Counted from the first letter of the stretch, positions 1 to 10,568 are shown. The stretch is DNA of 41,749 nucleotides from an uncultured Clostridia bacterium (GCA_947305805.1 CAMZEM010000006.1:1-41749); one strand, 5' to 3'. The notes: generated by a model not told the origin, from the letters alone. A program made the numbers and translations.

Positions 1-1706
1 GAGCCGTCGTAAAGAGTGACTTTACAGTCAACTACCGGATATCCCGCAAGTACGCCGGACTGCATTGCGCCCTGGATACCTGCGTCTACCGCAGGAATGT
101 ATTCCTTCGGTACTGAGCCGCCGACAACTTTGTTTATAAACTCGTAGCCCTTGCCGGGTTCGTTCGGTTCAACGATGATTTTAACGTGACCGTACTGACC
201 TTTACCGCCGGACTGACGGGCATATTTCGTATCCTGGTCAACGGTGTTTCGTATCGCCTCTTTGTATGCGACCTGGGGTTTGCCTACGTTTGCCTCAACT
301 TTAAATTCGCGCAGCATTCTGTCTACGATTATTTCAAGATGAAGCTCGCCCATACCCGCTATGATGGTCTGTCCCGTTTCTTCATCGGTATAAGTTTTGA
401 ATGTCGGGTCTTCTTCGGCGAGTTTGGAAAGAGCGATGCTCATTTTTTCCTGACCCGCTTTTGTTTTCGGCTCGATAGCAACTCTTATAACCGGTTCGGG
501 GAATTCCATCGATTCGAGAATAATGGGTTTATCTTCCACGCAGAGAGAATCACCGGTTGTGGTGTTTTTGAGACCGACGGCGGCAACAATGTCGCCCGCA
601 TATGCCTCTTCAAGGTCCTCTCTGTGGTTTGCGTGCATAAGAAGAATACGTCCGAGACGTTCGCGGCCGCCTTTCGTTGCGTTTTTAACGGTCTGGCCGG
701 CGCTTACTTTTCCCGAATAAATTCTGAAAAAGCAAAGTTTACCTACGAACGGGTCTGTCATAATTTTAAACGCGAGGGCTGAAAACGGCTCTGTGTCGCT
801 CGCCTTGCGCTCGTCTTCTTCGCCTGTGTCGGGATCGACACCCCTGATTGCGGGAATATCAACCGGAGACGGCAGATAAGCAACGATTGCGTCAAGAAGT
901 TTCTGAACGCCTTTGTTTCTGTATGACGTGCCGCATACTACGGGAACGATTCTGTTCGCTATCGTTCCGGAGCGGAGACATCTTTTAATCTCTTCTTCGG
1001 TAATTTCTTCGCCTTCAAGGTATTTTTCCATTACGGCTTCGTCTTCCTCGGCGCACGCTTCAATCATCTTGGTTCTGTATTCTTCCGCAAGAGCGAGCAT
1101 GTCTTCGGGGATAGCCTCAACGCGCATATCGTTACCCATTTCGTCGTAATAAACGTCTGCGGTCATTTCCACGAGGTCTATAACTCCGCGGAAAGTTTCC
1201 TGAGAGCCTATCGGAAGCTGAATGGGAACGGCGTTGCATTTAAGACGGTCGTGCATCATTCTTACCACGCGGTAAAAATCGGCACCCATGATATCCATCT
1301 TGTTAACGTAAGCCATACGGGGTACTTTATATTTGTCAGCTTGTCTCCAAACTGTTTCAGACTGGGGTTCAACGCCGCCCTTTGCACAGAAAACGGTTAC
1401 GGATCCGTCGAGAACTCTTAAAGATCTTTCAACTTCAACCGTGAAATCCACGTGACCGGGAGTGTCGATTATGTTGAGCCTGTGACCTTTCCAGTATGCA
1501 GTAGTCGCAGCGGAAGTGATGGTAATACCTCTTTCCTGCTCCTGCGCCATGAAGTCCATGGTTGCAGTGCCTTCGTGTGTTTCACCGAGTTTGTGATTAA
1601 CGCCGGTGTAATACAGTATACGCTCGGTGGTCGTTGTTTTGCCCGCGTCGATATGAGCCATTATGCCGATATTGCGGTAAAGCTCAATTGGGTATTGTCT
1701 GGGCAT
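1..1706 (-). CDS. fusA: Elongation factor G, C-terminal part cut by window edge
   Basis: Translational GTPase that moves tRNAs and mRNA through the ribosome after peptide bond formation, and helps recycle ribosomes. About 568 residues are visible, starting [18 protein letters not shown]. The P-loop AHIDAGKT is at residues 17-24, followed by the switch II stretch DTPGHVDF and the NKMD guanine-specificity motif. Domains II and III and part of IV follow before the frame runs off position 1; a full protein is usually about 690 residues. The ATG at 1704-1706 has an AAGGA-type ribosome binding site just upstream. It is the last visible gene of the rpsL-rpsG-fusA (str) operon, 33 nt after rpsG. No frame damage is seen. 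Confidence 0.97.
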   Translation of the reverse strand, partial: MPRQYPIELYRNIGIMAHIDAGKTTTTERILYYTGVNHKLGETHEGTATMDFMAQEQERGITITSAATTAYWKGHRLNIIDTPGHVDFTVEVERSLRVLDGSVTVFCAKGGVEPQSETVWRQADKYKVPRMAYVNKMDIMGADFYRVVRMMHDRLKCNAVPIQLPIGSQETFRGVIDLVEMTADVYYDEMGNDMRVEAIPEDMLALAEEYRTKMIEACAEEDEAVMEKYLEGEEITEEEIKRCLRSGTIANRIVPVVCGTSYRNKGVQKLLDAIVAYLPSPVDIPAIRGVDPDTGEEDERKASDTEPFSALAFKIMTDPFVGKLCFFRIYSGKVSAGQTVKNATKGGRERLGRILLMHANHREDLEEAYAGDIVAAVGLKNTTTGDSLCVEDKPIILESMEFPEPVIRVAIEPKTKAGQEKMSIALSKLAEEDPTFKTYTDEETGQTIIAGMGELHLEIIVDRMLREFKVEANVGKPQVAYKEAIRNTVDQDTKYARQSGGKGQYGHVKIIVEPNEPGKGYEFINKVVGGSVPKEYIPAVDAGIQGAMQSGVLAGYPVVDCKVTLYDG

Positions 1707-1739
1707 TTACTTATCCTTTCGAAAACGAGATTTTTACCA

Positions 1740-2210
1740 TTACCATCTGAAATGAGCAAACGCTTTGTTAGCTTCTGCCATCTTGTGGGTGTCTTCTTTC
1801 TTCTTGAAAGCACCGCCCTGATTGTTGATGGCGTCGAGGATTTCGTTTGCAAGTCTTTCTTTCATTGTGCGTTCGTTGCGTGAACGCGCGTATGTCGTGA
1901 GCCAACGCAGACCAAGGGTAACTCTTCTTTCGGGACGAACCTCCATAGGTACCTGGTAGTTGGAACCGCCGACACGCTTAGCCTTGACTTCGAGAACGGG
2001 CATTATGTTCTCCATTGCCTGTTCGTATACTTCAAGCGGATTTTTGCCTGTTTTTTCTTTTACGATATCGAATGCGTCGTAAACTATTTTCTGGGCAACG
2101 CCTTTTTTGCCGTCATACATAACGCTGTTGACGAGCTTTGATACGAGCTGGCTGCCGTAAATAGGATCGGGGAGAACCTCACGCTTGGGTATGTTTCCTC
2201 TTCTGGGCAC
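1740..2210 (-). CDS. rpsG: 30S ribosomal protein S7
   Basis: Primary 16S rRNA-binding protein that nucleates assembly of the 30S head and lines the E site. The 156-residue product begins [15 protein letters not shown] after the initiator and ends FAHFRW, matching the usual S7 length. I place the start at GTG 2208-2210. The AAGGAGG sequence sits about 8 nt before it, whereas an in-frame ATG at 2226-2228 would overlap that Shine-Dalgarno sequence and add six foreign residues. The stop is TAA, which shows that TAA is an ordinary stop codon in this genome and matters for reading the rpoC interruption. It lies in the str operon between rpsL and fusA. Confidence 0.96.
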   Translation of the reverse strand: MPRRGNIPKREVLPDPIYGSQLVSKLVNSVMYDGKKGVAQKIVYDAFDIVKEKTGKNPLEVYEQAMENIMPVLEVKAKRVGGSNYQVPMEVRPERRVTLGLRWLTTYARSRNERTMKERLANEILDAINNQGGAFKKKEDTHKMAEANKAFAHFRW

Positions 2211-2250
2211 TTTACTTCCCTCCTTCATTATTGATAAATGAGTTCATCGG

Positions 2251-2336
2251 TACTCGAAAGCAAATTTTCTTCCGTCAGCGCTCAGCCAAAATAAATATAT
2301 GTATATTAAAGCTTTCGCTGATGAAAAATCCGAGTA
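2251..2336 (-). promoter_or_regulatory. Structured rpsL-rpsG intercistronic RNA, candidate S7 control site
   Basis: The 149-nt gap between rpsL and rpsG is long for adjacent ribosomal genes and contains nested complementary blocks. In plus coordinates TACTCG (2251-2256) pairs with CGAGTA (2331-2336), and GAAAGC (2256-2261) pairs with GCTTTC (2311-2316). An alternative pairing joins TCAGCG (2275-2280) to CGCTGA (2316-2321), so two exclusive folds are possible. In E. coli S7 binds the rpsL-rpsG intercistronic region to control its own translation (established). That this is the equivalent here is inference. Confidence 0.4.
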
Positions 2337-2359
2337 ACTTAGGCTTTACGCCTTAATGA

Positions 2360-2782
2360 TTATTTTTTCGCAGCTTTCGGACGTTTTGCGCCGTATTTGG
2401 AACGGGACTGCATTCTGCCCGTTACGCCCTGTGTATCGAGCGTGCCGCGAATGATGTGGTAACGAACGCCCGGTAGATCTCTTACACGGCCGCCTCTGAT
2501 GAGCACTACGCTGTGTTCCTGAAGGTTGTGACCGATTCCGGGAATGTATGTCGTTACTTCCGCCGTGTTTGTAAGACGTACTCTTGCTATTTTACGGAGA
2601 GCCGAGTTAGGCTTCTTGGGCGTTTTTGTGCCAACTGAAACGCAAACGCCTCTCTTCTGCGGGTTCGACTGCTCTGTAGGTCTCTTTTTGAGAGAGTTAA
2701 GGCCTTTCTGAAGCGCGGGGGCTGTGGACTTAACGGTAAGAGTCTGTCTTCCTTTACGGACGAGCTGGTTAAATGTAGGCAT
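2360..2782 (-). CDS. rpsL: 30S ribosomal protein S12
   Basis: Decoding-centre ribosomal protein, 140 residues, starting [17 protein letters not shown] and including the longer N-terminal loop common in Bacillota. The start is ATG 2780-2782 with AAGGAGG just upstream; an upstream in-frame extension of 13 residues lacks any support. The [10 protein letters not shown] loop (residues 55-64) is normal. The second streptomycin loop reads GGRVRDLPG, with Arg at residue 101 where E. coli has Lys88 (GGRVKDLPG). Substitution of that lysine by arginine is a known streptomycin-resistance change, so this organism may be naturally less sensitive. First gene of the str operon. Confidence 0.97.
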   Translation of the reverse strand: MPTFNQLVRKGRQTLTVKSTAPALQKGLNSLKKRPTEQSNPQKRGVCVSVGTKTPKKPNSALRKIARVRLTNTAEVTTYIPGIGHNLQEHSVVLIRGGRVRDLPGVRYHIIRGTLDTQGVTGRMQSRSKYGAKRPKAAKK

Positions 2783-2903
2783 GTTTTTCCTCCTTTTCTT
2801 CAAATTTATTATATTAAACAAATAATATAAGCGTTTTAAAGATTGTCTGCGAGCCGAAAAAGTGCATAATTATCCTATATTTTTTCCGTCGTGAACATTT
2901 GAT

Positions 2904-2932
2904 AGTATAGCATAAATTATAACTTTTTTCAA
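2904..2932 (-). promoter_or_regulatory. Promoter of the rpsL-rpsG-fusA operon
   Basis: On the minus strand TTGAAA is followed by exactly 17 nt and TATACT, with TGC directly before the -10 (extended -10). Transcription would begin near 2897, leaving a leader of about 115 nt before rpsL. This means the str operon can be transcribed separately from rpoBC. Confidence 0.75.
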
Positions 2933-2973
2933 GACTGAATTCTTAATTTTTTTCGAACAAACATTGATTTTTG

Positions 2974-3004
2974 GCTTTCGGAACGGATTTACCGCTCCGA
3001 AAGC
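2974..3004 (-). terminator. Strong stem-loop just after rpoC, atypical terminator
   Basis: A 13-bp inverted repeat (2974-2986 and 2992-3004, one mismatch or G-U pair, 5-nt loop) starts 12 nt after the rpoC stop. In the direction of rpoC transcription no U-run follows; the T-run lies on the other side, near 3007-3013. It may therefore be an RNA 3'-end stabilising or processing structure, or a factor-dependent terminator, instead of a classical intrinsic one. Confidence 0.4.
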
Positions 3005-3016
3005 TCATATTTTTCG

Positions 3017-6000
3017 TCAAACAGCGCTTTCCGCACCGTCAAGTTCGGTAACTTCAACGTTTCTGTATCTTTCAAGACCCGTACCTGCGGGGATAAGCTT
3101 GCCGATGATAACGTTTTCTTTAAGTCCCACGAGCATATCGGTCTTGCCCTTGATTGCGGCATCGGTGAGAATCTTCGTTGTCTCCTGGAACGATGCGGCG
3201 GAGAGGAAGCTTTCGGTTGCAAGAGCGGACTTTGTGATACCGAGAAGCACGGTCTGGAATTCTGCGGGCGCGGCGTCGGGGTTTGCGGCAAGAAGCTTGC
3301 GGTTAACGTCTTTAACCTCTGCTCTGTCGGCAATTGCGCCGAGCATGAATCCTGTATCGCCCGGTTCGGTAATACGAACTTTTCTCATCATCTGGCGGAT
3401 GATGATTTCAATGTGCTTATCGTTGATATCAACGGCCTGGCTGTGGTAAACCTTCTGAATTTCCTGAGTAATGTATTCTTCTACGGCGGCTTCGGACTTG
3501 ACTCTCAGAATATCCTGCGGGTCCTGTGCGCCTTCGGTCAGTTCCTGACCTTTGCGGATAAAGTCGCCTTCGTGAACTTTGAGCCTTGCTCCGTACGGAA
3601 TGAGATACTGGCATATCTCGCCTGTTTCGGAGTTCTTTATTACGGCGTATCTTGCGTGTTTCATTTCCTGGAATGAAAGGTCGCCGTTGATTTCGGAGAG
3701 AATTGCGAGCATCTTCGGGTGACGGGCTTCGAAAAGCTCCTGGACACGCGGAAGACCCTGTGTAATATCCGAGCTGCCCGCAACGCCGCCGGTGTGGAAC
3801 GTTCTCATGGTCAGCTGCGTACCGGGTTCACCGATGGACTGAGCCGCTATGATACCTACCGCTTCGCCGACGTTTACGGTTTCGGAAGTTGCAAGGTTCA
3901 TACCGTAGCATTTTGCGCAAACGCCGTAACGGCATTCGCAGGTGAGAACGGAGCGGAGCTTGAGTTCCTTGAATCCTGCTGCAACAATGCGTTTTGCGTC
4001 CGCATCGCGGATATATCTTGTATTCGGGACGATAATTTCGCCTGTTTTCGGATCTACAACGTCTTCAACGGGGAATCTGCCGATAAGTCTGTTCTGGAAG
4101 CTTTCGATTACTTCGTCTCCGTTGACTATATCGCGAACGACTATGCCGTCGGTGGAGCCGCAGTCGTCTTCTCTTACTATAACGTCCTGCGAAACGTCAA
4201 CGAGTCTTCTTGTAAGATAACCGGAGTCAGCAGTTCTGAGAGCGGTATCTGCCTGACCTTTTCTCGCGCCTTTCGAAGATACGAAATATTCGAGAACGGT
4301 AAGTCCTTCACGGAAGTTTGCTCTGATGGGAACGTCAACCGTTCGTCCGGTTGTGTTTGCCATAAGTCCGCGCATACCGCAAAGCTGTCTTATCTGGTCG
4401 ATAGAGCCGCGGGCGCCGGATACAGCCATCATGTTTATCGGGTTGAACGCGCTGAGGTTCTGCTGAAGTTTCTTCGTAACTTCGCCCGTGGTGTTGTTCC
4501 ATACGGTAACAACCTGAGCGTAACGCTCGTCGTCGGAAATAAGACCTCTTCTGAAGTTGCGTGTAATATTTTCGATTTCAGCGTCTGCCTGACGTACGAG
4601 TTCAACCTTTTCGGTCGGAATTTACATATCGCTTACGGAGATGGTTATCGCGCCTTTCGTGGAATACTTGTAACCCTGAGACTTGATCATGTCAAGCACT
4701 TCGGCGGTCCTTGTTATTCCGTGAACCTTTATGCAGCGGTCGATGATCTTTTTGAGTTCGGACTTTTTGGCAACGTTCGTTATTTCAAGGTCGAAAATCT
4801 TTTCGGGGTCCGATCTGTCAACAAATCCGAGATCCTGAGGAATGGGACGGTTGAATATTATCTGACCTACGGTTGCGTTTATAAGTCTTGTTTCGATTTT
4901 GCCGTTATATTCTTTGCGAACTCTTACCTTGATGGGAGCGTGAAGTCCCACTGCGCCGGCATCGTATGCCATAAGAGCTTCGTCAAAGTCTTTGAACATT
5001 TTGCCTACGCCCGGTTCGGTATCTTTAATAATGGTAAGATAGTACGAGCCGAGGATCATATCCTGAGACGGTACCGCAACGGGCATACCGTCCTGAGGAC
5101 GCAGCAGGTTGTTTGCGGAAAGCATGAGGAATCTCGCTTCGGCCTGCGCTTCCGCGGAAAGCGGAACGTGAACTGCCATCTGGTCGCCGTCGAAGTCCGC
5201 ATTGAAAGCGGTACATACGAGCGGATGGAGCTTTAACGCGCGTCCTTCAACGAGAACGGGCTCGAATGCCTGAATACCGAGTCTGTGAAGCGTCGGTGCG
5301 CGGTTGAGAAGAACGGGATATTCCTTTATAACGGTTTCAAGAGCGTCCCATACGGGAGATTCGGCTCTTTCAACCATTTTCTTTGCGCTCTTTATATTCT
5401 GAACGATGCCGAGCTCGGAAAGTCTCTTCATAACGAAGGGTTTGAAGAGCTCGAGCGCCATTTCCTTCGGAAGACCGCACTGGTAAATTTTCAGTTCGGG
5501 GCCTACGACGATAACTGAACGGCCGGAGTAGTCAACACGTTTACCGAGCAGGTTCTGACGGAAACGGCCCTGTTTGCCTTTGAGTATATCCGAAAGTGAT
5601 TTGAGGGCTCTGTTGTTCGGTCCGCTTACGGGTTTTCCGCGTCTGCCGTTATCTATGAGAGCGTCTACCGCTTCCTGAAGCATGCGTTTTTCGTTTCTTA
5701 TGATAATTGCAGGAGCGGAAAGTTCAAGAAGCTTGCGCAGACGGTTGTTTCTGTTTATAACGCGTCTGTAAAGATCGTTTAAGTCGCTTGTTGCAAATCT
5801 GCCGCCGTCAAGCTGAACCATAGGTCTGATTTCGGGCGGAATTACGGGGATAACGTCAAGAATCATCCATTCGGGACGGTTGCCGGACGTTCTGAACGAT
5901 TCAACAACCTCGAATCTCTTGAGAAGCTTTACTTTTTTCTGACCGTTTGAGTCTTTCATCTCGGCTTTGAGCTCTTCTGAAAGCTTGTCAAGGTCAATCT

Positions 6001-6589
6001 CCATGAGAAGTTCCTTTATAGCTTCCGCGCCCATGCCGGCTCTGAAATCGTCGCCGTATTTTTCGTAAAGATCGTTGTATTCTTTTTCGGTAAGGGTCTG
6101 TTTTTTCTTGATTTCGGGAATTCCGCCGTCGTCAAGGACGATATATGAGCCGAAATAGAGCACGCTTTCAAGCTGACGCGGCTGAATATCGAGCATCTGA
6201 CCGAGACGCGAGGGGATACCCTTGAAATACCAGATATGGGAAACCGGAGCAGCAAGCTCGATATGTCCCATTCTTTCGCGGCGGACTTTTGATTTTGTTA
6301 TTTCAACGCCGCAGCGTTCGCAGACCTTGCCTTTGTATCTGAAACGTTTGTATTTTCCGCAGTGACATTCCCAGTCCTTCGTGGGGCCGAAGATACGCTC
6401 GCAGAAAAGTCCGTCTCTTTCGGGTTTAAGCGTTCTGTAATTTATTGTTTCGGGCTTTTTAACCTCACCATGAGACCATGAACGTATCTTTTCGGGAGAT
6501 GCAAGACCGATTCTTATGGATTCAAAAGAGTTGAATTCCATGCCGGAGGAGTATTGATTTGTAATAACGGTTCCTTTTTCAGCACTCAT
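3017..6589 (-). CDS. rpoC: RNA polymerase beta' subunit, interrupted by one in-frame TAA
   Basis: Largest RNA polymerase subunit; carries the catalytic metal site and clamp. The frame spans 1191 codons, normal for the family. Visible are the N-terminal zinc site (Cys75, Cys77, Cys90, Cys93), the Mg-binding NADFDGD at 463-469, the second zinc cluster ([13 protein letters not shown]) and [16 protein letters not shown]. After codon 655 (SVSDM) there is a TAA at 4622-4624. The same frame then continues with conserved sequence ([11 protein letters not shown], later [11 protein letters not shown]) for 63 codons to the Met-Met at 720-721. No frameshift is needed. Starts at ATG 6587-6589 with AGGAGG, 14 nt after rpoB. 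It may be a sequencing or strain-mixture error, a recoded codon or a true split; see the separate entry. Confidence 0.95.
4622..4624 (-). other. In-frame TAA inside rpoC (codon 656)
   Basis: The codon sits in a variable position of an otherwise conserved segment; E. coli has GIDDM-V-IPEKK, here SVSDM-stop-IPTEK. It lies just before the rim helices of the secondary channel. From the stop to ATG 4430-4432 there is no in-frame ATG, GTG or TTG. That ATG has no Shine-Dalgarno sequence, and a product starting there would lack the rim helices. Single-base changes from TAA that restore a sense codon include CAA (Gln), AAA (Lys) and GAA (Glu). Confidence 0.9.
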
Positions 6590-6603
6590 TCGCTTTTCCT
6601 CCT

Positions 6604-9600
6604 TTATTCGTCATCGCCGTCGGAGACGTCAAAGTCGCTGTCGTCTTCTTCGTCATCCGCGCCGTAGCCGCTGTAATCGTCTTCAAACGAAACGCCGGTG
6701 TCTCCCGTTTCTTCGCCTATTTCGGATAAAATGTAATCTGCGGAGTTCGGGAAATCAAAATCGCCTTCCGTATTCATTACTTCCTTCGCCTCTTCGGGGG
6801 TGAATTCGCCGTCGTCCGAATCGTCGTAAGAAGTGGTAAGATCTATTTCGTGCTGGTCTTTTGCAAGAACTTTAATGTCAAGACCGAGAGACTGAAGCTC
6901 TTTAACGAGTACCTTGAAGCTTTCGGGAATACCCGGCTCTGGTACGTTTTTGCCTTTGACAATCGATTCAAACGTTTTAACTCTGCCCACAACGTCGTCG
7001 GATTTAACGGTAAGCATTTCCTGAAGCGTATATGCGGAGCCGTAAGCTTCGAGAGCCCAGACTTCCATTTCTCCGAAACGCTGTCCGCCGAACTGAGCTT
7101 TACCGCCGAGAGGCTGCTGCGTTACGAGAGAGTACGGACCGGTTGAACGCGCGTGAATCTTATCGTCAACAAGGTGATGCAATTTGAGGTAATACATATA
7201 TCCGACGGTAACTTCGCCGTCGAAGAGTTCACCGGTTCTTCCGTCGTAAAGCACGGTTTTACCGGTTTTGTCAAGTCCGGCAAGTTCGAGACATTTTGAT
7301 ATGTCCGTTTCTTTTACGCCGTCGAATACGGGGGTTTCTATCTTCCAGCCGAGCGCCTTTGCGGCATAGCCGAGGTGAACTTCGAGCACCTGACCGATAT
7401 TCATACGCGAAGGAACGCCGAGCGGGTTGAGAACGATATCGAGAGGTGTTCCGTCGGGGAGGAACGGCATGTCTTCCTGCGGAAGAATTCTCGAAACAAC
7501 GCCTTTGTTGCCGTGGCGGCCCGCCATCTTGTCGCCTACAGAGATCTTACGTCTCTGTGCGATATATACGCGGACTACCATATTTGTTGAGGGTGAAAGC
7601 TCCGTGGAGTTTTCTCTCGTGAAGACCTTAACGTCAACAACGATACCGTTTTCGCCGTGGGGAACTTTAAGGCTTGCGTCTCTTACTTCCCTGGACTTTT
7701 CACCGAATATCGCTCTGAGAAGACGTTCTTCCGCGGTCTGTTCGGCATCGCCTTTCGGGGATACTTTGCCGACGAGAATGTCGCCCGCTCTTACTTCCGC
7801 GCCGATACGGATTATACCGCGTTCGTCGAGGTCGGCAAGAAGGTCTTTCGAAACGCCCGGAATATCGTTTGTGATCTCTTCGGGGCCGAGCTTCGTTTCT
7901 TTTGCGTCGATTTCGTATTCTTCAACGTGAATTGAAGTGAAAGTATCTTCCTTAACGAGTTTTTCGTTGAGCAGTACGGCGTCTTCGTAGTTGTAGCCTT
8001 CCCACGTCATAAAGCCGATAAGCATATTCTTACCGAGTGAAAGCTCGCCGTTTGAAGTTGCGGGGCCGTCTGCGATAACGTCGCCTTTCTTAATGATGTC
8101 GCCGACGTTTACTATCGGGCGCTGGTTGATACAGGTGCCCTGGTTTGAACGGAGGAATTTGATAATCGGGTATTCCTCGGTTTCTCCGTTGTCTTTTCTG
8201 ATTTTGATTTCCGTTGCGGAAACGTACGTTACTATGCCGTCGCATTTTGATACTACGCATACGCCGCTGTCTACCGCCGCGCGGTATTCCATACCGGTAC
8301 CTACTATCGGAGATTCGGTTTTAAGAAGGGGAACCGCCTGGCGCTGCATGTTCGCACCCATAAGGGCGCGGATAGCGTCGTCGTTTTCAAGGAACGGTAT
8401 CATGGAGGTTGCTACCGAAACAACCTGTTTCGGGGAAATATCTATGTAGTCAACCTTTTCTTTTTCAACTTCGGCAATGTTTTCTCTGTGGCGGACCGCA
8501 ACCTTCGCTCTGAGAAGTCTGTTCTGCTCGTCGCGCGGCTCATTTGCCTGAGCAACAACGTAGTTATCCTCTTCGTCGGCAGTCATATATCTGACTTCTT
8601 CGGAGATAACGCCCGTTGCCTTGTCTATCGGATGATAAGGCGCTTCGATAAAGCCGTATTCGTTGATTCTCGCAAAAGATGCGAGGTATGAAATAAGACC
8701 GATGTTAGGACCTTCGGGGGTTTCAACGGGACACATGCGTCCGTAGTGCGAGTAGTGAACGTCACGTACGTCGAAACCTGCACGGTCACGGGTAAGACCG
8801 CCGGGACCGAGGGCGGAAAGTCTTCTCTTGTGGGTAATTTCCGCAAGGGGGTTCGACTGGTCCATAAACTGCGAAAGGGGAGAAGATCCGAAAAACTCGC
8901 GGATTGCGGCGATTACGGGTCTTGAATTGAGAAGAGAGGTAGGCGTTGCCTCGGCAACGTTCTGCATATTCATTCTCTCTCTTACGGCTCTTTCCATTCT
9001 TGTAAAGCCGATTCTCAGCTGATTCTGAAGAAGTTCGCCTACGCAGCGGATACGGCGGTTGCCCAGATGGTCGATATCGTCCGTGGAACCGATGCCGTAG
9101 TAAAGACCGAGCAGATAGTTAACGGCTGAGAAGAGGTCTTCGTTGCAGATGGTGTTGGGGGTGAGCTCGGAAAGGCGTTCTCTCGCCATTTCCATTATTT
9201 CCTTATCGGTAGAGCATTTTTCGAGAATATCGCAAAGAACGGGGAATTTAACCCATTCGCGTACGCCCGCTTCGCGCGGATCGAAATTAACGAAGTTTTT
9301 CATATCAACCATATTGTTGGAAAATACTCTTACTTCGCGCTCTTCAATATTGAGATAAACCTCGTAAGCGCCGCTTGCCTCGATTTTGAGCGCCTGGTCT
9401 CTCGTAAGCGGTTTTCCGTCAACGTCGGCTATTATTTCGCCCGTAAGGGGATCTGAAACGGGGCGTGAAAGGATTTTGCCGCTGATACGGTTGCCGAGAG
9501 CGAGCTTCTTATTGTATTTATAACGTCCTACGCGCGTAAGATCGTACGTTCTTTCGCTGAAAAACAGATTGTCTATATGCGCGATCGCGCCGTCAACCGT

Positions 9601-10368
9601 TGCGGGTTCGCCCGGACGGAGCTTTCTGTAAAGTTCGAGAAGGGCGGTGGAACGGTTTGTGGAGGTGTCTTTTTCGAGCGTTGAGAGGATTCTCGGATCG
9701 TCTTCGCCGAATACTTCCTTTATCTTCTCGTCGGTGTCAATGCCGAATGCGCGGAGAAGGGTTGTAACGGGAACTTTCTTGCCTTTGTCCACTCTTACGT
9801 ATATAACGTCGTTGGCGTCGCTTTCAAATTCAACCCACGGTCCTCTGTTAGGCATAACCGTGCCGCTGAAGAGCTTGTTGCCCGCTTTGTCCATATCGTA
9901 GGCAAAGTAAACGCCGGGTGAACGGACGAGCTGTGAAACTACGACACGCTCGGCCCCGTTGATAATAAAAGTTCCGGTTTCCGTCATCAGCGGGAAGTCT
10001 CCGAAGAAAATTTCGGTTTCCTTGATATCCTGAGTCTGTGTGTTCGTAAGACGGCAGATTACTTTGAGCGGAGCGGCGTATGTGGCGTCGCGTTCCTTGC
10101 ATTCGCCGATGGTATACTTCGGTGTTTTCTCGAGTTTGTAGTCAATGTAATCGAGAACAATCGTGCCCGTATGGTCCTCAATATGCGAAGATTCTTTGAG
10201 TACGGAAGGGATTCCTTCTTCGACAAACCACTTGTAGCTGTTGAGCTGAATGTCGATAAGATTGGGAATTTCCTGCACTTCTTTGATCTTTGCGAAGTTT
10301 ACTCGCGTGTTTTTTCCGAGTTGCTCGTAATGAGCTCCGACTGTCATGGGATCGACCGTTGGGGTCAT
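6604..10368 (-). CDS. rpoB: RNA polymerase beta subunit
   Basis: Second catalytic subunit of RNA polymerase, 1254 residues. The rifampicin pocket is intact: [17 protein letters not shown] near 494-510 and [13 protein letters not shown] near 512-524. Asp503, His513 and Ser518 correspond to E. coli D516, H526 and S531, so rifampicin sensitivity is predicted. [15 protein letters not shown] is present, and the C terminus is an acidic tail rich in Asp and Glu. ATG 10366-10368 lies about 10 nt after GGAGG. An alternative start at Met8 is less well spaced. rpoC follows after 14 nt. The usual rplJ-rplL genes are not upstream; instead purH is divergent. Transcription is expected from the promoter at 10540-10568. 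Confidence 0.98.
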   Translation of the reverse strand: MTPTVDPMTVGAHYEQLGKNTRVNFAKIKEVQEIPNLIDIQLNSYKWFVEEGIPSVLKESSHIEDHTGTIVLDYIDYKLEKTPKYTIGECKERDATYAAPLKVICRLTNTQTQDIKETEIFFGDFPLMTETGTFIINGAERVVVSQLVRSPGVYFAYDMDKAGNKLFSGTVMPNRGPWVEFESDANDVIYVRVDKGKKVPVTTLLRAFGIDTDEKIKEVFGEDDPRILSTLEKDTSTNRSTALLELYRKLRPGEPATVDGAIAHIDNLFFSERTYDLTRVGRYKYNKKLALGNRISGKILSRPVSDPLTGEIIADVDGKPLTRDQALKIEASGAYEVYLNIEEREVRVFSNNMVDMKNFVNFDPREAGVREWVKFPVLCDILEKCSTDKEIMEMARERLSELTPNTICNEDLFSAVNYLLGLYYGIGSTDDIDHLGNRRIRCVGELLQNQLRIGFTRMERAVRERMNMQNVAEATPTSLLNSRPVIAAIREFFGSSPLSQFMDQSNPLAEITHKRRLSALGPGGLTRDRAGFDVRDVHYSHYGRMCPVETPEGPNIGLISYLASFARINEYGFIEAPYHPIDKATGVISEEVRYMTADEEDNYVVAQANEPRDEQNRLLRAKVAVRHRENIAEVEKEKVDYIDISPKQVVSVATSMIPFLENDDAIRALMGANMQRQAVPLLKTESPIVGTGMEYRAAVDSGVCVVSKCDGIVTYVSATEIKIRKDNGETEEYPIIKFLRSNQGTCINQRPIVNVGDIIKKGDVIADGPATSNGELSLGKNMLIGFMTWEGYNYEDAVLLNEKLVKEDTFTSIHVEEYEIDAKETKLGPEEITNDIPGVSKDLLADLDERGIIRIGAEVRAGDILVGKVSPKGDAEQTAEERLLRAIFGEKSREVRDASLKVPHGENGIVVDVKVFTRENSTELSPSTNMVVRVYIAQRRKISVGDKMAGRHGNKGVVSRILPQEDMPFLPDGTPLDIVLNPLGVPSRMNIGQVLEVHLGYAAKALGWKIETPVFDGVKETDISKCLELAGLDKTGKTVLYDGRTGELFDGEVTVGYMYYLKLHHLVDDKIHARSTGPYSLVTQQPLGGKAQFGGQRFGEMEVWALEAYGSAYTLQEMLTVKSDDVVGRVKTFESIVKGKNVPEPGIPESFKVLVKELQSLGLDIKVLAKDQHEIDLTTSYDDSDDGEFTPEEAKEVMNTEGDFDFPNSADYILSEIGEETGDTGVSFEDDYSGYGADDEEDDSDFDVSDGDDE

Positions 10369-10412
10369 ACGCTATCATCCTCCGTTTTATGTTTGTAAAT
10401 TTTAAAAACCAC

Positions 10413-10441
10413 TTGATTTTTTCTCCGATGTATGCTATAAT
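10413..10441 (+). promoter_or_regulatory. Plus-strand promoter, probably for purH
   Basis: TTGATT (10413-10418), 17 nt ending in TGC, then TATAAT (10436-10441). Start would be near 10448, giving a purH leader of about 230 nt. No better promoter is visible closer to purH. The initial transcript would overlap, antisense, the first part of the rpoB leader. Confidence 0.6.
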
Positions 10442-10459
10442 GACATATCAGTCGGAGAA
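10421..10459. promoter_or_regulatory. Inverted repeat flanking the plus-strand -10 box
   Basis: TTCTCCGA at 10421-10428 is perfectly matched by TCGGAGAA at 10452-10459. Arm centres are 31 bp apart, about three helical turns. One arm lies in the -35/-10 spacer and the other just past the predicted start, so it could be an operator for the purH promoter. In the rpoB leader RNA the same repeat can form an 8-bp stem with a 23-nt loop. Which role is real cannot be decided from sequence. Confidence 0.45.
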
Positions 10460-10539
10460 CGGAACGGTATTTTTCCGTCCGCCGCGCCTCATCGGAATAT
10501 CCCGGAAAAGGGCAAAAAACGGATAAGGTGCAGATTATA

Positions 10540-10568
10540 ATTATATCATAACCAACGCAATATGTCAA
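10540..10568 (-). promoter_or_regulatory. Consensus promoter of rpoBC
   Basis: On the minus strand TTGACA, exactly 17 nt ending TGA, then TATAAT: perfect -35, spacer and extended -10. The start would be near 10533, about 165 nt before rpoB. Confidence 0.85.

Noticed and set aside
4430-4624. Independent start for a second rpoC polypeptide, as in split rpoC1/rpoC2
   Set aside because: No ATG, GTG or TTG until 4432, no Shine-Dalgarno sequence there, and the conserved rim-helix segment would be lost. Kept only as a weak alternative to a base error or recoding.
3719-5236. 505-residue open frame on the plus strand across rpoC
   Set aside because: Antisense shadow of a conserved gene. It has no ribosome binding site and no family resemblance, and such frames arise from codon bias.
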